Below are positions 9,845 through 18,507 of a DNA stretch of 64,000 bases, piece after piece. The notes under the pieces were generated by a model that saw only the letters and a list, made by a program, of their open reading frames with translations, was not told the DNA's origin and did no database searches. Positions within the stretch are counted from its first letter, which is position 1. Each line of letters begins with the position of its first letter. Both the position numbers and the translations under genes were made by a program. Origin of the DNA: Roseomonas sp. (GTDB taxonomy: Bacteria; Pseudomonadota; Alphaproteobacteria; Acetobacterales; Acetobacteraceae); contig JAPSLO010000013.1 in NCBI GenBank assembly GCA_031180725.1, forward strand, positions 1 to 64,000. Direction: 5' to 3'.

Positions 9845-10732
9845 TCAGCGCAGCCGCTCCAGCTCTTCCAGCAACACGCGGAGGCCCCGATCCCGCGTCT
9901 TCTCCCGCCGCAGCACCACGCCGAGCTGGCGCGAGAGCGCCGGGCGCAAGTTCCGGCATTCCGTGCCCGGTACTGGCGTCCGCACTGCCAGGGATGGCAG
10001 GATCGTGGCGCCGAGCCCGCTTGCCACCAGGGCCTTGATGGCTTCGATGCTGTCCAGCTCCATCGCGATGCTTGGAGTGGCGCCGCCGCGTGCAAGCCAG
10101 CTGTCCACAAGGCCGCGCGTCGTACCGCCGCTCTCGTAAAGGATCAGCGGCAGCCGCGCGAGCGCCACGGCGCTGATGCCTTGCGCTGCCGGCGCCTCGG
10201 CTGCTGGCAGCAGGGCGACCAAGGCGTCCACCACCAGCGGGCTGACCACCAGGCTGCGCCGGCCCGGCGCGGGCAGGGTGACAATGGCAAGGTCCAGCAC
10301 GCCTTCCTCGACCTGCTGCACGATTTCGTCGCTGTTCCCTGTGCCCACGGTCACTTCCAGGCTGGGCATGCGACGCCGCACCGCCGCCAGCACTGGTGGC
10401 AGAAGGTGGATGCAGGCAGTGGCCCCGGTGCCGAGGCGAATGCGCCCTGTATTGCCGTCGCGGTGTGCTGCGGCGGCCTCCTCGGCATCCATGGCTGCGG
10501 CGAGGGCACGCCGTGCCGCGGGGATCAGGGCACTACCCGCCGCGGTCGGTAGGGAACGGCCGGCGGCCCGTTCCAGCAGCCGGACACCCAGGCGCCGTTC
10601 CATCTCTCGCAGCTGCTGGCTGGCAGCGGGCTGGGTCATGCCCAGCAGCCGCGCGCTCGTCGAGACGCTGCCGGTCTCGCAGACCGACAGGAACGTGCGC
10701 ATCTGGCGCAGCGTGAGGGCAGGGAGGGACAT
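9845..10732 (-). CDS. LysR-family transcriptional regulator
   Basis: A 295-residue regulator with an N-terminal winged helix-turn-helix (residues about 3-62; LTLRQMRTFLSVCETGSVS, then TQPAASQQLREMERRLGVRL) and a periplasmic-binding-like effector domain. It is divergent from the MFS transporter at 10826 across about 90 bases, the classical layout in which a LysR protein controls its neighbour. It also lies just upstream of the efflux operon on the same strand, so control of that operon is possible but less typical. The effector cannot be inferred. Confidence 0.93.
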   Translation of the reverse strand: MSLPALTLRQMRTFLSVCETGSVSTSARLLGMTQPAASQQLREMERRLGVRLLERAAGRSLPTAAGSALIPAARRALAAAMDAEEAAAAHRDGNTGRIRLGTGATACIHLLPPVLAAVRRRMPSLEVTVGTGNSDEIVQQVEEGVLDLAIVTLPAPGRRSLVVSPLVVDALVALLPAAEAPAAQGISAVALARLPLILYESGGTTRGLVDSWLARGGATPSIAMELDSIEAIKALVASGLGATILPSLAVRTPVPGTECRNLRPALSRQLGVVLRREKTRDRGLRVLLEELERLR

Positions 10733-10761
10733 AGCGGAAGGTTATCCCGATACGCCGCATT

Positions 10762-10773
10762 GAAAAGATTTTC
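10762..10773. promoter_or_regulatory. small dyad in LysR/MFS intergenic region
   Basis: GAAAA-GA-TTTTC is a perfect short dyad in the AT-rich centre of the divergent intergenic region. It is a possible regulator-binding or promoter element, and short enough to be chance. Confidence 0.25.
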
Positions 10774-10825
10774 TTCTGTGCCGCATGCCCGGCCGCCAGC
10801 ATGTGCGTCCAAAATGGATGGATCC

Positions 10826-12007
10826 ATGACGACACAGCCGACGCCGCCCTGGCATGTGCCCGCCGTGCTGGCGGTGACCCAGGTGGTGCATTGGGGAACG
10901 CTGTTTTACGCCTTCTCCCTGCTGGCGCCCGCTATGGCCGCGGAAATGGGCTGGACCCGGGAGATGGTGGTCGGCGCCTTCTCCGCCGGCCTGCTGGCCG
11001 AGGCGGGATCTGCCCTGTTCGTCGGACAGCTGCTGGACCGCGTCGGTGCCCGCCGGGTGATGAGCCTCGGCTCGCTGACCGCAGCCTTCCTGCTGTGGCT
11101 GGCAGGCCAGGTGCAGACGCCAGCCCAGCTCTATGCAGTATGGATCTGCCTGGGTGCCAGTATGGCGGCCACGCTGTATCAATCGGCCTTCGCCGCGGTC
11201 ACGGTGGCCTTCGGCGCGGCACAGGCGCGCCGTGGCATCGCGGTCGTCTCCTTTGCAGGCGGGCTGGCCAGCACGATCTTCTGGCCGCTCACCGGCGCGC
11301 TGGTGGCGGCGCTGGGCTGGCGGGCAAGCTGCACCATCCTTGCCTTGCTGAACCTGGCCTGTCTGCTGCCCCACCTGCTGCTGCCGGGCCCGCCGGACCG
11401 TCCCGCCGTTTTCACACAGACATCTGCCGCCACGCCGATGAACAGCCGTGCGGTGAAGGGGCCACTGGTGGCGCTGGCGCTGGTCTATGCGGCGATTGGG
11501 TTGGGCAGTGCCACCATCGCCGTGCACCTGGTGCCGATGCTGCAGGCGAAGGGCCTTGGCGCGTCGGCCGCGCTGCTCGCCTCGCTGGTGGGGATTGCGC
11601 AGGTAGCGGGGCGCCTGGCGGACTTCGCGGCCGGCGCCCGGCTCTCGCTGCGGGCCGTCACCGCGCTGGCGCTGGCCGGCGTGGCGCTGGGCTTCGCCGC
11701 GATGGCACTCGGCAGCGGCGCAGTCTGGCTGGGCGCGGCGCTGGTGCTCTACGGTGCGGCGAATGGTGTGCTGACCATCATGCGCGGCGCGCTGCCGGCG
11801 CAGATCTTCGGTGCGCGGCGTTACGGCCGCATCACCGGCCTGCTCTCCGCCGCGCATGCGCTGGCGCGGGCCGCCGGGCCAGTGGCGATCGCCTGGAGCC
11901 TGGAGCGGACGGGGGGCTACGGCACGGGCATGATAGGGGTGGCACTGCTCTATCTCTGCGCCATTCTGCTGCTGTGGACCACCATGGCGCGGCTACGGGC
12001 CGCGTGA
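10826..12007 (+). CDS. MFS transporter
   Basis: About 393 residues and twelve hydrophobic segments typical of a major facilitator carrier of the CynX/oxalate-formate-antiporter-like group. The cytoplasmic loop-2 signature is recognisable as GQLLDRVGARRVM. The start at 10826 (MTTQPTPPWHV) was chosen because the first membrane helix follows directly. In-frame starts at 10760 and 10814 would only add a non-conserved tail, and no site has a strong Shine-Dalgarno. It is divergent from the LysR regulator, which probably controls it. It is followed by a GST gene 24 bases downstream. Confidence 0.88.
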   Translation: MTTQPTPPWHVPAVLAVTQVVHWGTLFYAFSLLAPAMAAEMGWTREMVVGAFSAGLLAEAGSALFVGQLLDRVGARRVMSLGSLTAAFLLWLAGQVQTPAQLYAVWICLGASMAATLYQSAFAAVTVAFGAAQARRGIAVVSFAGGLASTIFWPLTGALVAALGWRASCTILALLNLACLLPHLLLPGPPDRPAVFTQTSAATPMNSRAVKGPLVALALVYAAIGLGSATIAVHLVPMLQAKGLGASAALLASLVGIAQVAGRLADFAAGARLSLRAVTALALAGVALGFAAMALGSGAVWLGAALVLYGAANGVLTIMRGALPAQIFGARRYGRITGLLSAAHALARAAGPVAIAWSLERTGGYGTGMIGVALLYLCAILLLWTTMARLRAA

Positions 12008-12031
12008 CGCCGCGCTGGCCAGGGGGATGCG

Positions 12032-12664
12032 ATGATTCTGATCGGTCAATATGACTCGCCCTTCGTGCGGCGCGTCGCCGTCGCGCTGAACATCCTCGGC
12101 CTAGCCTATGAGCATCGGCCCTGGTCCACCTTCGGCGATGCGGACCGCTTGGCCGGCTTCAACCCGTTGCGGCGCGTGCCGACGCTGGTCCTGGACGATG
12201 GCGAGGTGCTGATCGACAGCGCCGCGATCCTGGACCACCTGGACGAGGTGGCTGGCGCGGCGCGGCTGATCGCGCCCTCTGGCCCCGCACGCCGGAAAAT
12301 GCTGCGGATCTGCGCGCTGGCCACTGGGTTGTGCGACAAGATGGTGAGCCTGGTATACGAACAGGTATTGCATGAGACGGTGTCAGCCGCCTGGGTGGCG
12401 CGCTGCGCCGAGCAGATCGGCGATGTGCTGGCTGTGCTGGAACCCGAGCGCGCCGCCTGCGCCACACCATTCTGGTTCGGCGCCACGCCCGGCCACCCCG
12501 ACATCGCCGTCGCTTGCGCGCTGCGCTTCCTGGCAGAAGCGCATCCGGCGCAGCATCGCGCTGCGCCGCGTCCACACCTCGCCGCCCATGCCGCTGCCTG
12601 CGAGGCAATGCCGGCATTCAGCGCCGTCGTGCAGCCCTTCGATCCGCCGGGCCGCCGAGGATGA
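12032..12664 (+). CDS. glutathione S-transferase family protein
   Basis: A 210-residue cytosolic protein. The N-terminal thioredoxin-fold domain has the motif DSPFVRRVAVAL, in which the Ser is the expected glutathione-activating residue. The cis-proline segment RRVPTLVLDDGEVLIDSAAI then contacts glutathione. The C-terminal helical domain is degenerate, as in the YibF-like group. AGGGGG at 12021-12026 is a good ribosome site. It is probably co-transcribed with the upstream MFS carrier. No substrate can be assigned; detoxification or thiol reduction is the likely role. Confidence 0.88.
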   Translation: MILIGQYDSPFVRRVAVALNILGLAYEHRPWSTFGDADRLAGFNPLRRVPTLVLDDGEVLIDSAAILDHLDEVAGAARLIAPSGPARRKMLRICALATGLCDKMVSLVYEQVLHETVSAAWVARCAEQIGDVLAVLEPERAACATPFWFGATPGHPDIAVACALRFLAEAHPAQHRAAPRPHLAAHAAACEAMPAFSAVVQPFDPPGRRG

Positions 12665-12801
12665 ATGGACTTCGCCCTCGCATGCTCCTCCATTAAGGAG
12701 GCAGTCCACTGCAGCCCTTGAGTTTGAACGGGTGACTTCTGGGCGCTCCGCTGGAGCTCCTCTCGAGCCACCAGCGGGCGGCCTTGAGCAGCCTGCCGGT
12801 G

Positions 12802-13998
12802 TCAGGCGCGCGCGGCCGCCGTGGCGACCGGCCGCGCATCAATAGGAAAATGCAGCGCCGCCGCCACGAAGCCCGCCAGGGCCGTGGCGGCCCAGATCGG
12901 CCCGTAGGAGCCGGTGAGCGTGAATACGAGCCCACCGCACCATGCGCCCAGGAAGGAGCCGATCTGATGGCTGAAAAAGCACAGGCCGAACAGCGTCCCC
13001 AGATGGCGCGTACCGAATATCTTCGCTACCAGCCCGCTGGTCAACGGGACCGTGCCCAGCCACATCAGCCCCATGGCTGCGGCGAAGGCGAACAGCACGG
13101 GCTCGGTTTTCGGAGCCAGCCAGAAGGCCAGGATCGCGACGCCGCGTAGCAGGTAGAGCCAGCCCAGCACGGTCTGCTGCGGCAGCTTCCCGCCTAGCCA
13201 TCCGCAGCCCCAGCTGCCCATCATATTGAACAGCCCGATAACGCCCAGCGCCATCGCCGCTGCGCCGCCTGCCATGCCGCACAGGCTGAGATAGGCGGGC
13301 AGATGCGTGCCGATGAAGGCAAGCTGGAAGCCGCAGGTGAAAAAGCCCAGCGTCAGCAGGACATAACCACGATGTGCCAGCGCCTGCGCCACTGCCTGGC
13401 GCAGCGTCATGGCGGGCTCCGCAGTGGTGCCGCCCTGCGGCGCGCGTCCCAGCAGCAGCCCCAATGGCGCCACCGCCAGCAGGCACCCGCCCAGGGCAAA
13501 GAGGGAAACTGCCATCCCGCTCCACTGCGCAATGCCCTGTGCAAAGGGCACCAGTAGCGCCTGGCCCAGCGATCCGCCGGCGCTCGCCAACCCCATGGCC
13601 AAGCTGCGGCGCTCCGGCGTCACGGCACGGCCCAGTGCTGCCATGACCACCGCGAAGCTGGTGCAACTGATACCAAGGCCCACCAGCAGCCCCATCCCCA
13701 GCACCAGCGCCACCGGGCTGTCGGAGACCGCAACCAGCGCCATGCCCCCGGCGTAGAGCAGCGCCCCCGCCGCCACGACCGGCGCCGGCCCGAAGCGATC
13801 GGCGGCTGCGCCGGCCACCGGTTGCGCCACGCCCCAGACCAGGTTGTGCAGCGCGATGGCGAAGGCGATCACACCGAGCGAATGGCCATAGGTCTGCTCC
13901 AGCGGCGCGACATACAGGCCGAAGCTCTGTCGCGCGCCCATCGCCATGCTCATCACGGCGCCGCCCGCCAGCACAGCAACCAAGGCCGCGCCCCTCAT
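12802..13998 (-). CDS. MFS transporter
   Basis: A 398-residue, twelve-segment major facilitator carrier of the group that includes the YbfB/OFA-like permeases (ARQSFGLYVAPL near the N-terminus; ADRFGPAPVV in the 2-3 loop). Its ATG overlaps the stop of the MocR regulator by four bases, so regulator and carrier form an operon. It probably exports or imports an amine or amino acid connected with the PLP-binding MocR protein. That link is inferred from operon structure only. About 140 bases separate it from the convergent GST gene, with no clear terminator. Confidence 0.88.
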   Translation of the reverse strand: MRGAALVAVLAGGAVMSMAMGARQSFGLYVAPLEQTYGHSLGVIAFAIALHNLVWGVAQPVAGAAADRFGPAPVVAAGALLYAGGMALVAVSDSPVALVLGMGLLVGLGISCTSFAVVMAALGRAVTPERRSLAMGLASAGGSLGQALLVPFAQGIAQWSGMAVSLFALGGCLLAVAPLGLLLGRAPQGGTTAEPAMTLRQAVAQALAHRGYVLLTLGFFTCGFQLAFIGTHLPAYLSLCGMAGGAAAMALGVIGLFNMMGSWGCGWLGGKLPQQTVLGWLYLLRGVAILAFWLAPKTEPVLFAFAAAMGLMWLGTVPLTSGLVAKIFGTRHLGTLFGLCFFSHQIGSFLGAWCGGLVFTLTGSYGPIWAATALAGFVAAALHFPIDARPVATAAARA

Positions 13999-15461
13999 GG
14001 CGTGCCACGCAGCAGCGCGCCCAGCACTTCCGCCACGCGCGGATCAGTGCTTCGGGCGACGTTGAAGCGGAAGTGCCGGCTGGGCAGCTGACCGGGGCGG
14101 AACAGCTGCCCCCCGGCCAGTACCAGGCCGCGGTCGCGCGCCGCCAGCACCAAGTCCGGCCGCGCATCCGCCGGCGCTTCCGCCCAGAGGAACATCCCGT
14201 CCTCGCCGCCGGCGATGCCGAAGCCCAGCTCTCGCAGCCGCGCCGCCACCAGTCCGCGCGCCGCCGAAAGCCGGGCGCGCAGCGCTTCCAGATGGCGGCG
14301 GTACTGGCCGGAGGCGAGCATCTCCAGCACCAGCTGCTCCTCGACACCGGAGCCAGTCAGCGCGGTGGTGATCTTCATGCGCAGGAGCGTCTGAACCCGT
14401 TCCGGCGAGGCTGCGAGGAAGCCCACGCGCGTGCCCGTGCCGATCAGCTTGGTGAAGCTGGCCACATGGATCACCCGCGCGCCGCCATCCAGCTGCATCA
14501 GACGCACCGGCTCCCCGCCATGCAGGTCGCCATGCGCGTCATCCTCCACCAGCAGCAGGTCATGCCGTTCGGCAATGCGCAGCAGGCGATGCAGATTGGC
14601 CGGGCTGGCGGTACCACCCGTGGGATTGTGCAGCACCGGTTGCAGGAAGAAAGCTTTGGGCGCCTCCGTTCGGCAGGCCCGTTCCACTGCCTCCAGGCAG
14701 GGGCCGTCGGACCGGCGCTCGATTGGCACCAAGCGCAGGCCCCGCTGGGCCAGCATGGGGAACAGCATGAAATAGCCGGGATCTTCCACGAGCACCGCGT
14801 CGCCCGGCGTCAGGAAGGTCTGCGCCACCAGTTGCAGCGCCTGGGTGCTGCCAGCCGTCATCAGCACCGCTTCCGGCGGCACGGCGATACCCCGCATGGC
14901 CAGGCGCTGGCAGACATGCTGGCGGATCGCGGCACCGCCCTGCGGCGGCGCCGCCCGCCGCAGATGCTGGGACAGGCCACGATGGAAGCGGGAGAGCACG
15001 CCGCCCTGCCAAGCGCCTTCCGTCCAGCCCTCCGGCAGCACGCCGCCGCCCGGACACAGCACATCGTCCCGCACTTCCAGCATCGCCAGGGCGACGCCCT
15101 CTGCCATGGTGGGGTCGGGCATGGGTAGCGGTGCCGAAGGCGGCAGATCGGCGGGCCGGATGACATAGACGCCCGAGCCGGCGCGGCTGACCGCCAGGCC
15201 CATGGCGGCCAGCCGCGCATAAGCTTCCACCACGCTGTGCACGCCAATCCCGGTTCGACGCGCCAGGGCGCGGATCGAAGGCAGCTTCGCGCCGTGCTGG
15301 AGCGTGCCGCTGCGGATCAGCTCCGCCAGGCGACCGGCGATCTGGTCCGCCAAGGGCTGCGGCGCCTGGCGATCGATCTCGATCGCCAGCCGGGCATGGC
15401 CGCCGACGACGAGGCGCAATGCGGGGCGCGGCAGGGCCGCGGGAGTGGGGTTAGGCGACAT
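13995..15461 (-). CDS. MocR-family regulator (GntR wHTH fused to aminotransferase fold)
   Basis: 488 residues. Residues about 25-100 form a GntR winged helix (PLADQIAGRLAELI, then KLPSIRALARRTGIGVHSVV). The remainder is a fold-type I aminotransferase domain with the Schiff-base lysine in SFTKLIGTGTRVGF near residue 336. MocR proteins sense PLP or PLP-amine adducts and usually control a neighbouring gene. Here the neighbours are the co-transcribed MFS gene and the divergent LysE exporter. A strong dyad at 15544-15570 sits in the intergenic region and recurs in front of the DUF1127 gene. Confidence 0.94.
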   Translation of the reverse strand: MSPNPTPAALPRPALRLVVGGHARLAIEIDRQAPQPLADQIAGRLAELIRSGTLQHGAKLPSIRALARRTGIGVHSVVEAYARLAAMGLAVSRAGSGVYVIRPADLPPSAPLPMPDPTMAEGVALAMLEVRDDVLCPGGGVLPEGWTEGAWQGGVLSRFHRGLSQHLRRAAPPQGGAAIRQHVCQRLAMRGIAVPPEAVLMTAGSTQALQLVAQTFLTPGDAVLVEDPGYFMLFPMLAQRGLRLVPIERRSDGPCLEAVERACRTEAPKAFFLQPVLHNPTGGTASPANLHRLLRIAERHDLLLVEDDAHGDLHGGEPVRLMQLDGGARVIHVASFTKLIGTGTRVGFLAASPERVQTLLRMKITTALTGSGVEEQLVLEMLASGQYRRHLEALRARLSAARGLVAARLRELGFGIAGGEDGMFLWAEAPADARPDLVLAARDRGLVLAGGQLFRPGQLPSRHFRFNVARSTDPRVAEVLGALLRGTP

Positions 15462-15543
15462 GGCGGGCCCTCCCTGGGGCAGGCGCCAGCATCAGGCGCG
15501 GAGCCGAGGGCAGCAAGGCAGCGGCGTGCCGAATGCTGCGCCA

Positions 15544-15570
15544 ACTGTGTCGGCGGTATGCCGGCACAGT
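15544..15570. promoter_or_regulatory. candidate MocR operator 1 (dyad upstream of lysE)
   Basis: 11-bp arms, 15544-15554 and 15560-15570, are inverted repeats with one mismatch (ACTGTGTCGGC / GCCGGCACAGT). They lie between the divergent MocR and LysE genes. Both arms recur with the same spacing at 16234-16260. Confidence 0.55.
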
Positions 15571-15638
15571 GCGTGGCGGGTGTTCCTGGACGCTGGCGCG
15601 GCGGGCCGCCAAGCAGCCCTCATGCCAGGAGAGGCGCC

Positions 15639-16226
15639 ATGGACGGGATCTGGCCGCTGCTGTTGTTCACTGCCATTGCCACGGCCACGCCGGGCGGTGC
15701 CACCGTGATGGCGGTGGCCAGCGGCGCGTGCTTCGGCGTGCTGCCTTCCCTGCCGCTGGTGGCGGGACTGGGGCTGGGCATCGGTCTGATGGCGGCAGCG
15801 GCCGGCAGCGGCCTGGCCGCCCTGTTGCTGCTGTGGCCCGCGGCACAGATGGCGCTGAAGCTTGCTGGTTCGGCCTATCTGCTATGGCTGGCCTGGCGCA
15901 TCGCGCGCAGCGGCGCGCCGCATCAGAGGGAGACTGCACCTGGCGGGTTGCTGCTGGGTCTTGTCTTCACGTTGCAGAACCCGAAGGCCTGGACCGTAAC
16001 GTTGGGGGCCGCCGCGTCCTTCTCCGGCCTTGCTGAGGGCCCGGCCAGCCTGGCCGCGCTGCTGGGGCTGAGCTTCGGAAGTTTCGGCCTGCTGGCATTA
16101 TCCGCCTGGTGCATGGCGGGCGGCGCGCTCGGCCGCAGGCTGCGCAGCCCGCGGCACTGGGCCATCGCCAATGGTGTGCTCGGCGCGCTGCTGGCAGCTT
16201 CAGTGATTCCCATTTGGCTGCCGTGA
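15639..16226 (+). CDS. LysE/RhtB-family amino acid exporter
   Basis: 195 residues with six predicted membrane segments. The family landmarks are an N-terminal TPGGAT (PGP-type motif) and LQNPKAWTV before the fourth segment. The start is set by AGGAGAGG at 15627-15634; a longer upstream frame is not conserved-looking. Proteins of this family export basic or neutral amino acids or their analogues. It is divergent from the MocR regulator, which plausibly controls it through the intergenic dyad. Confidence 0.92.
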   Translation: MDGIWPLLLFTAIATATPGGATVMAVASGACFGVLPSLPLVAGLGLGIGLMAAAAGSGLAALLLLWPAAQMALKLAGSAYLLWLAWRIARSGAPHQRETAPGGLLLGLVFTLQNPKAWTVTLGAAASFSGLAEGPASLAALLGLSFGSFGLLALSAWCMAGGALGRRLRSPRHWAIANGVLGALLAASVIPIWLP

Positions 16227-16233
16227 CTCGTCA

Positions 16234-16260
16234 ACTGTGTCCCTACGGCGCCGGCGCAGT
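16234..16260. promoter_or_regulatory. candidate MocR operator 2 (upstream of DUF1127 gene)
   Basis: Shares CAACTGTGTC and GCCGG-[A/G]-CAGT with the element upstream of lysE, at exactly the same spacing (29 bases overall from the leading CA), while the 8-base spacer is completely different. Conserved arms around a free spacer suggest a protein-binding site. Confidence 0.5.
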
Positions 16261-16324
16261 TCCGCGCGTCCTGGCTCCGCCGTGGCCTGCCGCGGGTTCG
16301 CCATAGCGGCGCAGGATAAGCCCC

Positions 16325-16540
16325 ATGTCCCAGCATCTGCGCCTGCCCTTCCCAGCCATCCTGGCGATACGCCCGCTGCGCCGCAGGCTGGCCGCCGCAC
16401 TCCGCGCCTGCGGGCTGTGGTTCAGCCGCCACCGTGAACGGCAATACCTGGCCGAGATGGACGCTCGCATGCTGCGCGACATCGGCGCCGACCGTTTCAC
16501 CGCTGCTCAGGAGGCGCGCAAATGGTGGTGGCAGGCCTAA
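16325..16540 (+). CDS. DUF1127 (YjiS-like) small basic protein
   Basis: 71 residues. The C-terminal half is the DUF1127 motif: an Arg-rich helix, then YLAEMDARMLRDIGADR and a short tail ending in tryptophans. Members are small, Arg-rich and often RNA-linked or stress-linked; some affect phosphate and carbon metabolism in alphaproteobacteria. The start is supported by AGGATA about 10 bases upstream. It may share regulation with lysE, given the common upstream dyad. Confidence 0.85.
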   Translation: MSQHLRLPFPAILAIRPLRRRLAAALRACGLWFSRHRERQYLAEMDARMLRDIGADRFTAAQEARKWWWQA

Positions 16541-16622
16541 AGCCTATGCACCGCATCGGATTCTTTTGCTTTCAGCGCGCAGCGTGCTCGGCCAGCCTTA
16601 TGCAAGGGCAGGAAGGACGGCT

Positions 16623-17369
16623 ATGGCAGCTTCTCGCTTGATCATTGTCACCGGTGGCAGCCGCGGCATCGGTGCCGCAATCGCGCGCCAGCTTGCGCGG
16701 CAGGGTCATGCTGTCGCGATCGGTTGCCGCCACCCACAAGATGCGGCCGCGGTGCTGCGGGATATCGCGGAGCTCGGCGGCGAGGCTATCGCGCTGGCGC
16801 TGGATGTGACCCAGCCGGACGATGTCGCGCGTTGCTTCACGGAAGCGGAGCAGCGGCTCGGCCCGCTGCATGCGCTGGTAAACAATGCCGGCATCACCGG
16901 CCCGCTGGGGCCCTTCCACACACTAGACCCAGGCTGGATGCGGCAGGTGACGGAGGTGAACCTGCTGGGTACCATGCTCTGCACCCAGGTCGCGCTGCGC
17001 TGCTTTTCGGCGCGGCCGGGCCAGGGCCGCTCCATCGTCAACATTTCCTCCGTGGCGGCGCAGAGTGGTAGCCCGGGCGAATATGTCCACTACGCCGCGA
17101 CCAAGGCGGCCGTGGAAGCTTTCACCATCGGCCTGGCGCGCGAGATTGCTTCGCAGGGCCTGCGCGTGAACGCGGTGGCGCCGGGCACGGTGAACACCGG
17201 CATCCACGCCCTGGCCGGCGACCCAACCCGGCCACAGCGCATCGCGCCGCGCGTGCCGATGGGCCGGGTGGGCGAGCCGGAGGAGATCGCCGAGGCCGTC
17301 GCCTGGCTGATCTCCGACGCGGCCTCCTACACCACCGGGGCCGTGCTGCGCGTGACAGGTGGCCTGTGA
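16623..17369 (+). CDS. short-chain dehydrogenase/reductase (FabG-like SDR)
   Basis: 248 residues of the classical SDR family. The nucleotide-binding TGGSRGIG is at residues about 10-17, followed by NNAG, a catalytic Ser in NISSVAA, and Tyr157/Lys161 in YAATK. The C-terminus follows the SDR pattern (VAPGTV; AWLISDAASYTTGAVLRVTGG). GGAAGGA at 16611-16617 fixes the start; a longer in-frame extension to 16434 overlaps the DUF1127 gene and is rejected. The arginine in the first turn (SRG) suggests NADP(H) preference. The substrate is unknown. Confidence 0.92.
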   Translation: MAASRLIIVTGGSRGIGAAIARQLARQGHAVAIGCRHPQDAAAVLRDIAELGGEAIALALDVTQPDDVARCFTEAEQRLGPLHALVNNAGITGPLGPFHTLDPGWMRQVTEVNLLGTMLCTQVALRCFSARPGQGRSIVNISSVAAQSGSPGEYVHYAATKAAVEAFTIGLAREIASQGLRVNAVAPGTVNTGIHALAGDPTRPQRIAPRVPMGRVGEPEEIAEAVAWLISDAASYTTGAVLRVTGGL

Positions 17370-17383
17370 TGCGGCGCTGCGGC

Positions 17384-17908
17384 TCAGGGTGAGGCGGGCG
17401 GCGTGCGGCCGGGCCGTACAGTGATGGTGATGCGGCGCGACATGACAGGTGGATCGTGCGGGACATGATCCGCATCGCCCATCAGAAGCTGCAGCGTGTG
17501 TGTGCCCGGCGGCAGTTCCAGGATCGTCTCTGTCTGGCCCAGGCCGAAATGCAGGTGGTTGCGATTGTTCGGGATGGGCTCATCAAGCTTCGGCAGCGGC
17601 GTGTTAATGAGGATGTGGTGATGCCCGGTGTTCATCCGGTTGACCCCGGCGGGCGCCACGCCAAAATTGCGCGTGCCGAACCACACCTTGAAGCGCGTGC
17701 CATAGATCACCGCGCCATCCTGCGGCCAACCGATATAGACATAAGCATCTCGCGGCGCGGGCTGCCGCACCGTTGGCGCAGCCTGCGCCGTCTCGGCGTC
17801 ATGGGCGTGGTGATGCGGCGTTCCCTGGGCTTCCACTGCCGAGGGCCCAAGGCTGATGGCGACTGAGCCCAGCAACAGGGCCCGCCGCGACAGGACCGCG
17901 CCGCTCAT
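17384..17908 (-). CDS. DUF4399 protein with Tat-type leader
   Basis: 174 residues. The leader begins MSGAVLSRRALLLGS, a twin-arginine pattern, followed by a His-rich segment (HHHAHD). A DUF4399 domain then spans residues about 55-165 (VYIGWPQDGAVI, GHHHILINT, HLHFGLGQTET, HVPHDPP). The function of DUF4399 is not established; the many histidines suggest metal binding at the envelope. It overlaps the preceding paralogue by four bases (ATGA), so the two are co-translated. Confidence 0.85.
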   Translation of the reverse strand: MSGAVLSRRALLLGSVAISLGPSAVEAQGTPHHHAHDAETAQAAPTVRQPAPRDAYVYIGWPQDGAVIYGTRFKVWFGTRNFGVAPAGVNRMNTGHHHILINTPLPKLDEPIPNNRNHLHFGLGQTETILELPPGTHTLQLLMGDADHVPHDPPVMSRRITITVRPGRTPPASP

Positions 17909-18330
17909 GGCACCACCGTGATGGTGATCCGCCGGGAGTAGAGCGGCGGATCGTGCGGCACATGGTTCTCGTCGCCGAGCAGCAGCTGCAGCGTGTGCCG
18001 GCCCGGCGGCAGTTCGATGCGGGCCTCCGTCTGGCCCAGGCCGAAGTGCAGGTGGTTGCGGTCGTTCGGAATTTCCTCATCCAGCTTCGGCAGTTCGGTG
18101 TTGATCAGCAGGTGGTGGTGACCCGTATGCGGGTGCTCAACGCCGGCCGGTGCGACGCCGGCATTGGCAAGACCCATGCGCAGCCAGAAGCCGCCCGATA
18201 TGACCGCGCCATCCGGCGGCCACAGGATGTAGACGCGCGCCGTCTCCGGCATGGTGCGCTGCTGGCCGGACGCCGGCAACGACAGCGCGATCAGGCATAG
18301 TCCCAGGGATGCGATCACGCCGCCGCGCAT
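17905..18330 (-). CDS. DUF4399 protein, Sec-type leader
   Basis: 141 residues, a paralogue of the downstream gene (shared GHHH-LINT, NRNHLHFGLGQTE, VPHDPP and SRRITITV), but with an ordinary Sec signal peptide (ALSLPASGQ) instead of a Tat leader. The start at 18330 is chosen because AAGGAG lies 8 bases upstream; the ATG two codons earlier is too close to it. The tandem pair would deliver a folded and an unfolded version of the same domain to the periplasm. Confidence 0.83.
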   Translation of the reverse strand: MRGGVIASLGLCLIALSLPASGQQRTMPETARVYILWPPDGAVISGGFWLRMGLANAGVAPAGVEHPHTGHHHLLINTELPKLDEEIPNDRNHLHFGLGQTEARIELPPGRHTLQLLLGDENHVPHDPPLYSRRITITVVP

Positions 18331-18441
18331 CGTCATCTCTCCTTCGGCCGTTTCCTCTCCGCTCCAGCCGCAGACTGCACGCAGGCGTGGCTGCCGCAGC
18401 AACGCACAATCGCGATAGGCTGCGCTGCGCACCGCCATGCC

Positions 18442-18459
18442 CTGTGGCCTGGCACACAG
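18442..18459. promoter_or_regulatory. Crp-like site CTGTG-N8-CACAG
   Basis: Perfect 5-bp arms with an 8-base spacer, matching the Crp half-site layout TGTGA-N6-TCACA at the conserved positions. It sits between the divergent DUF4399 pair and the secreted protein at 18508, about 50 bases before the latter's start. Compare the sites at 24969, 29607 and 31084. Confidence 0.5.
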
Positions 18460-18507
18460 CGCCGGGCGGCGCGAGGCCGCAGCATGCGCCATCACCAGGA
18501 GGAAGCC

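Noticed and set aside
10742..11857. 371-codon antisense frame opposite the MFS gene, and many similar frames of 150-600 codons opposite or shifted within the RND, Ugp-like, PhoD and Dpp genes
   Set aside because: Typical shadow frames of high-GC coding DNA with Arg/His/Gln-biased composition and no family resemblance.
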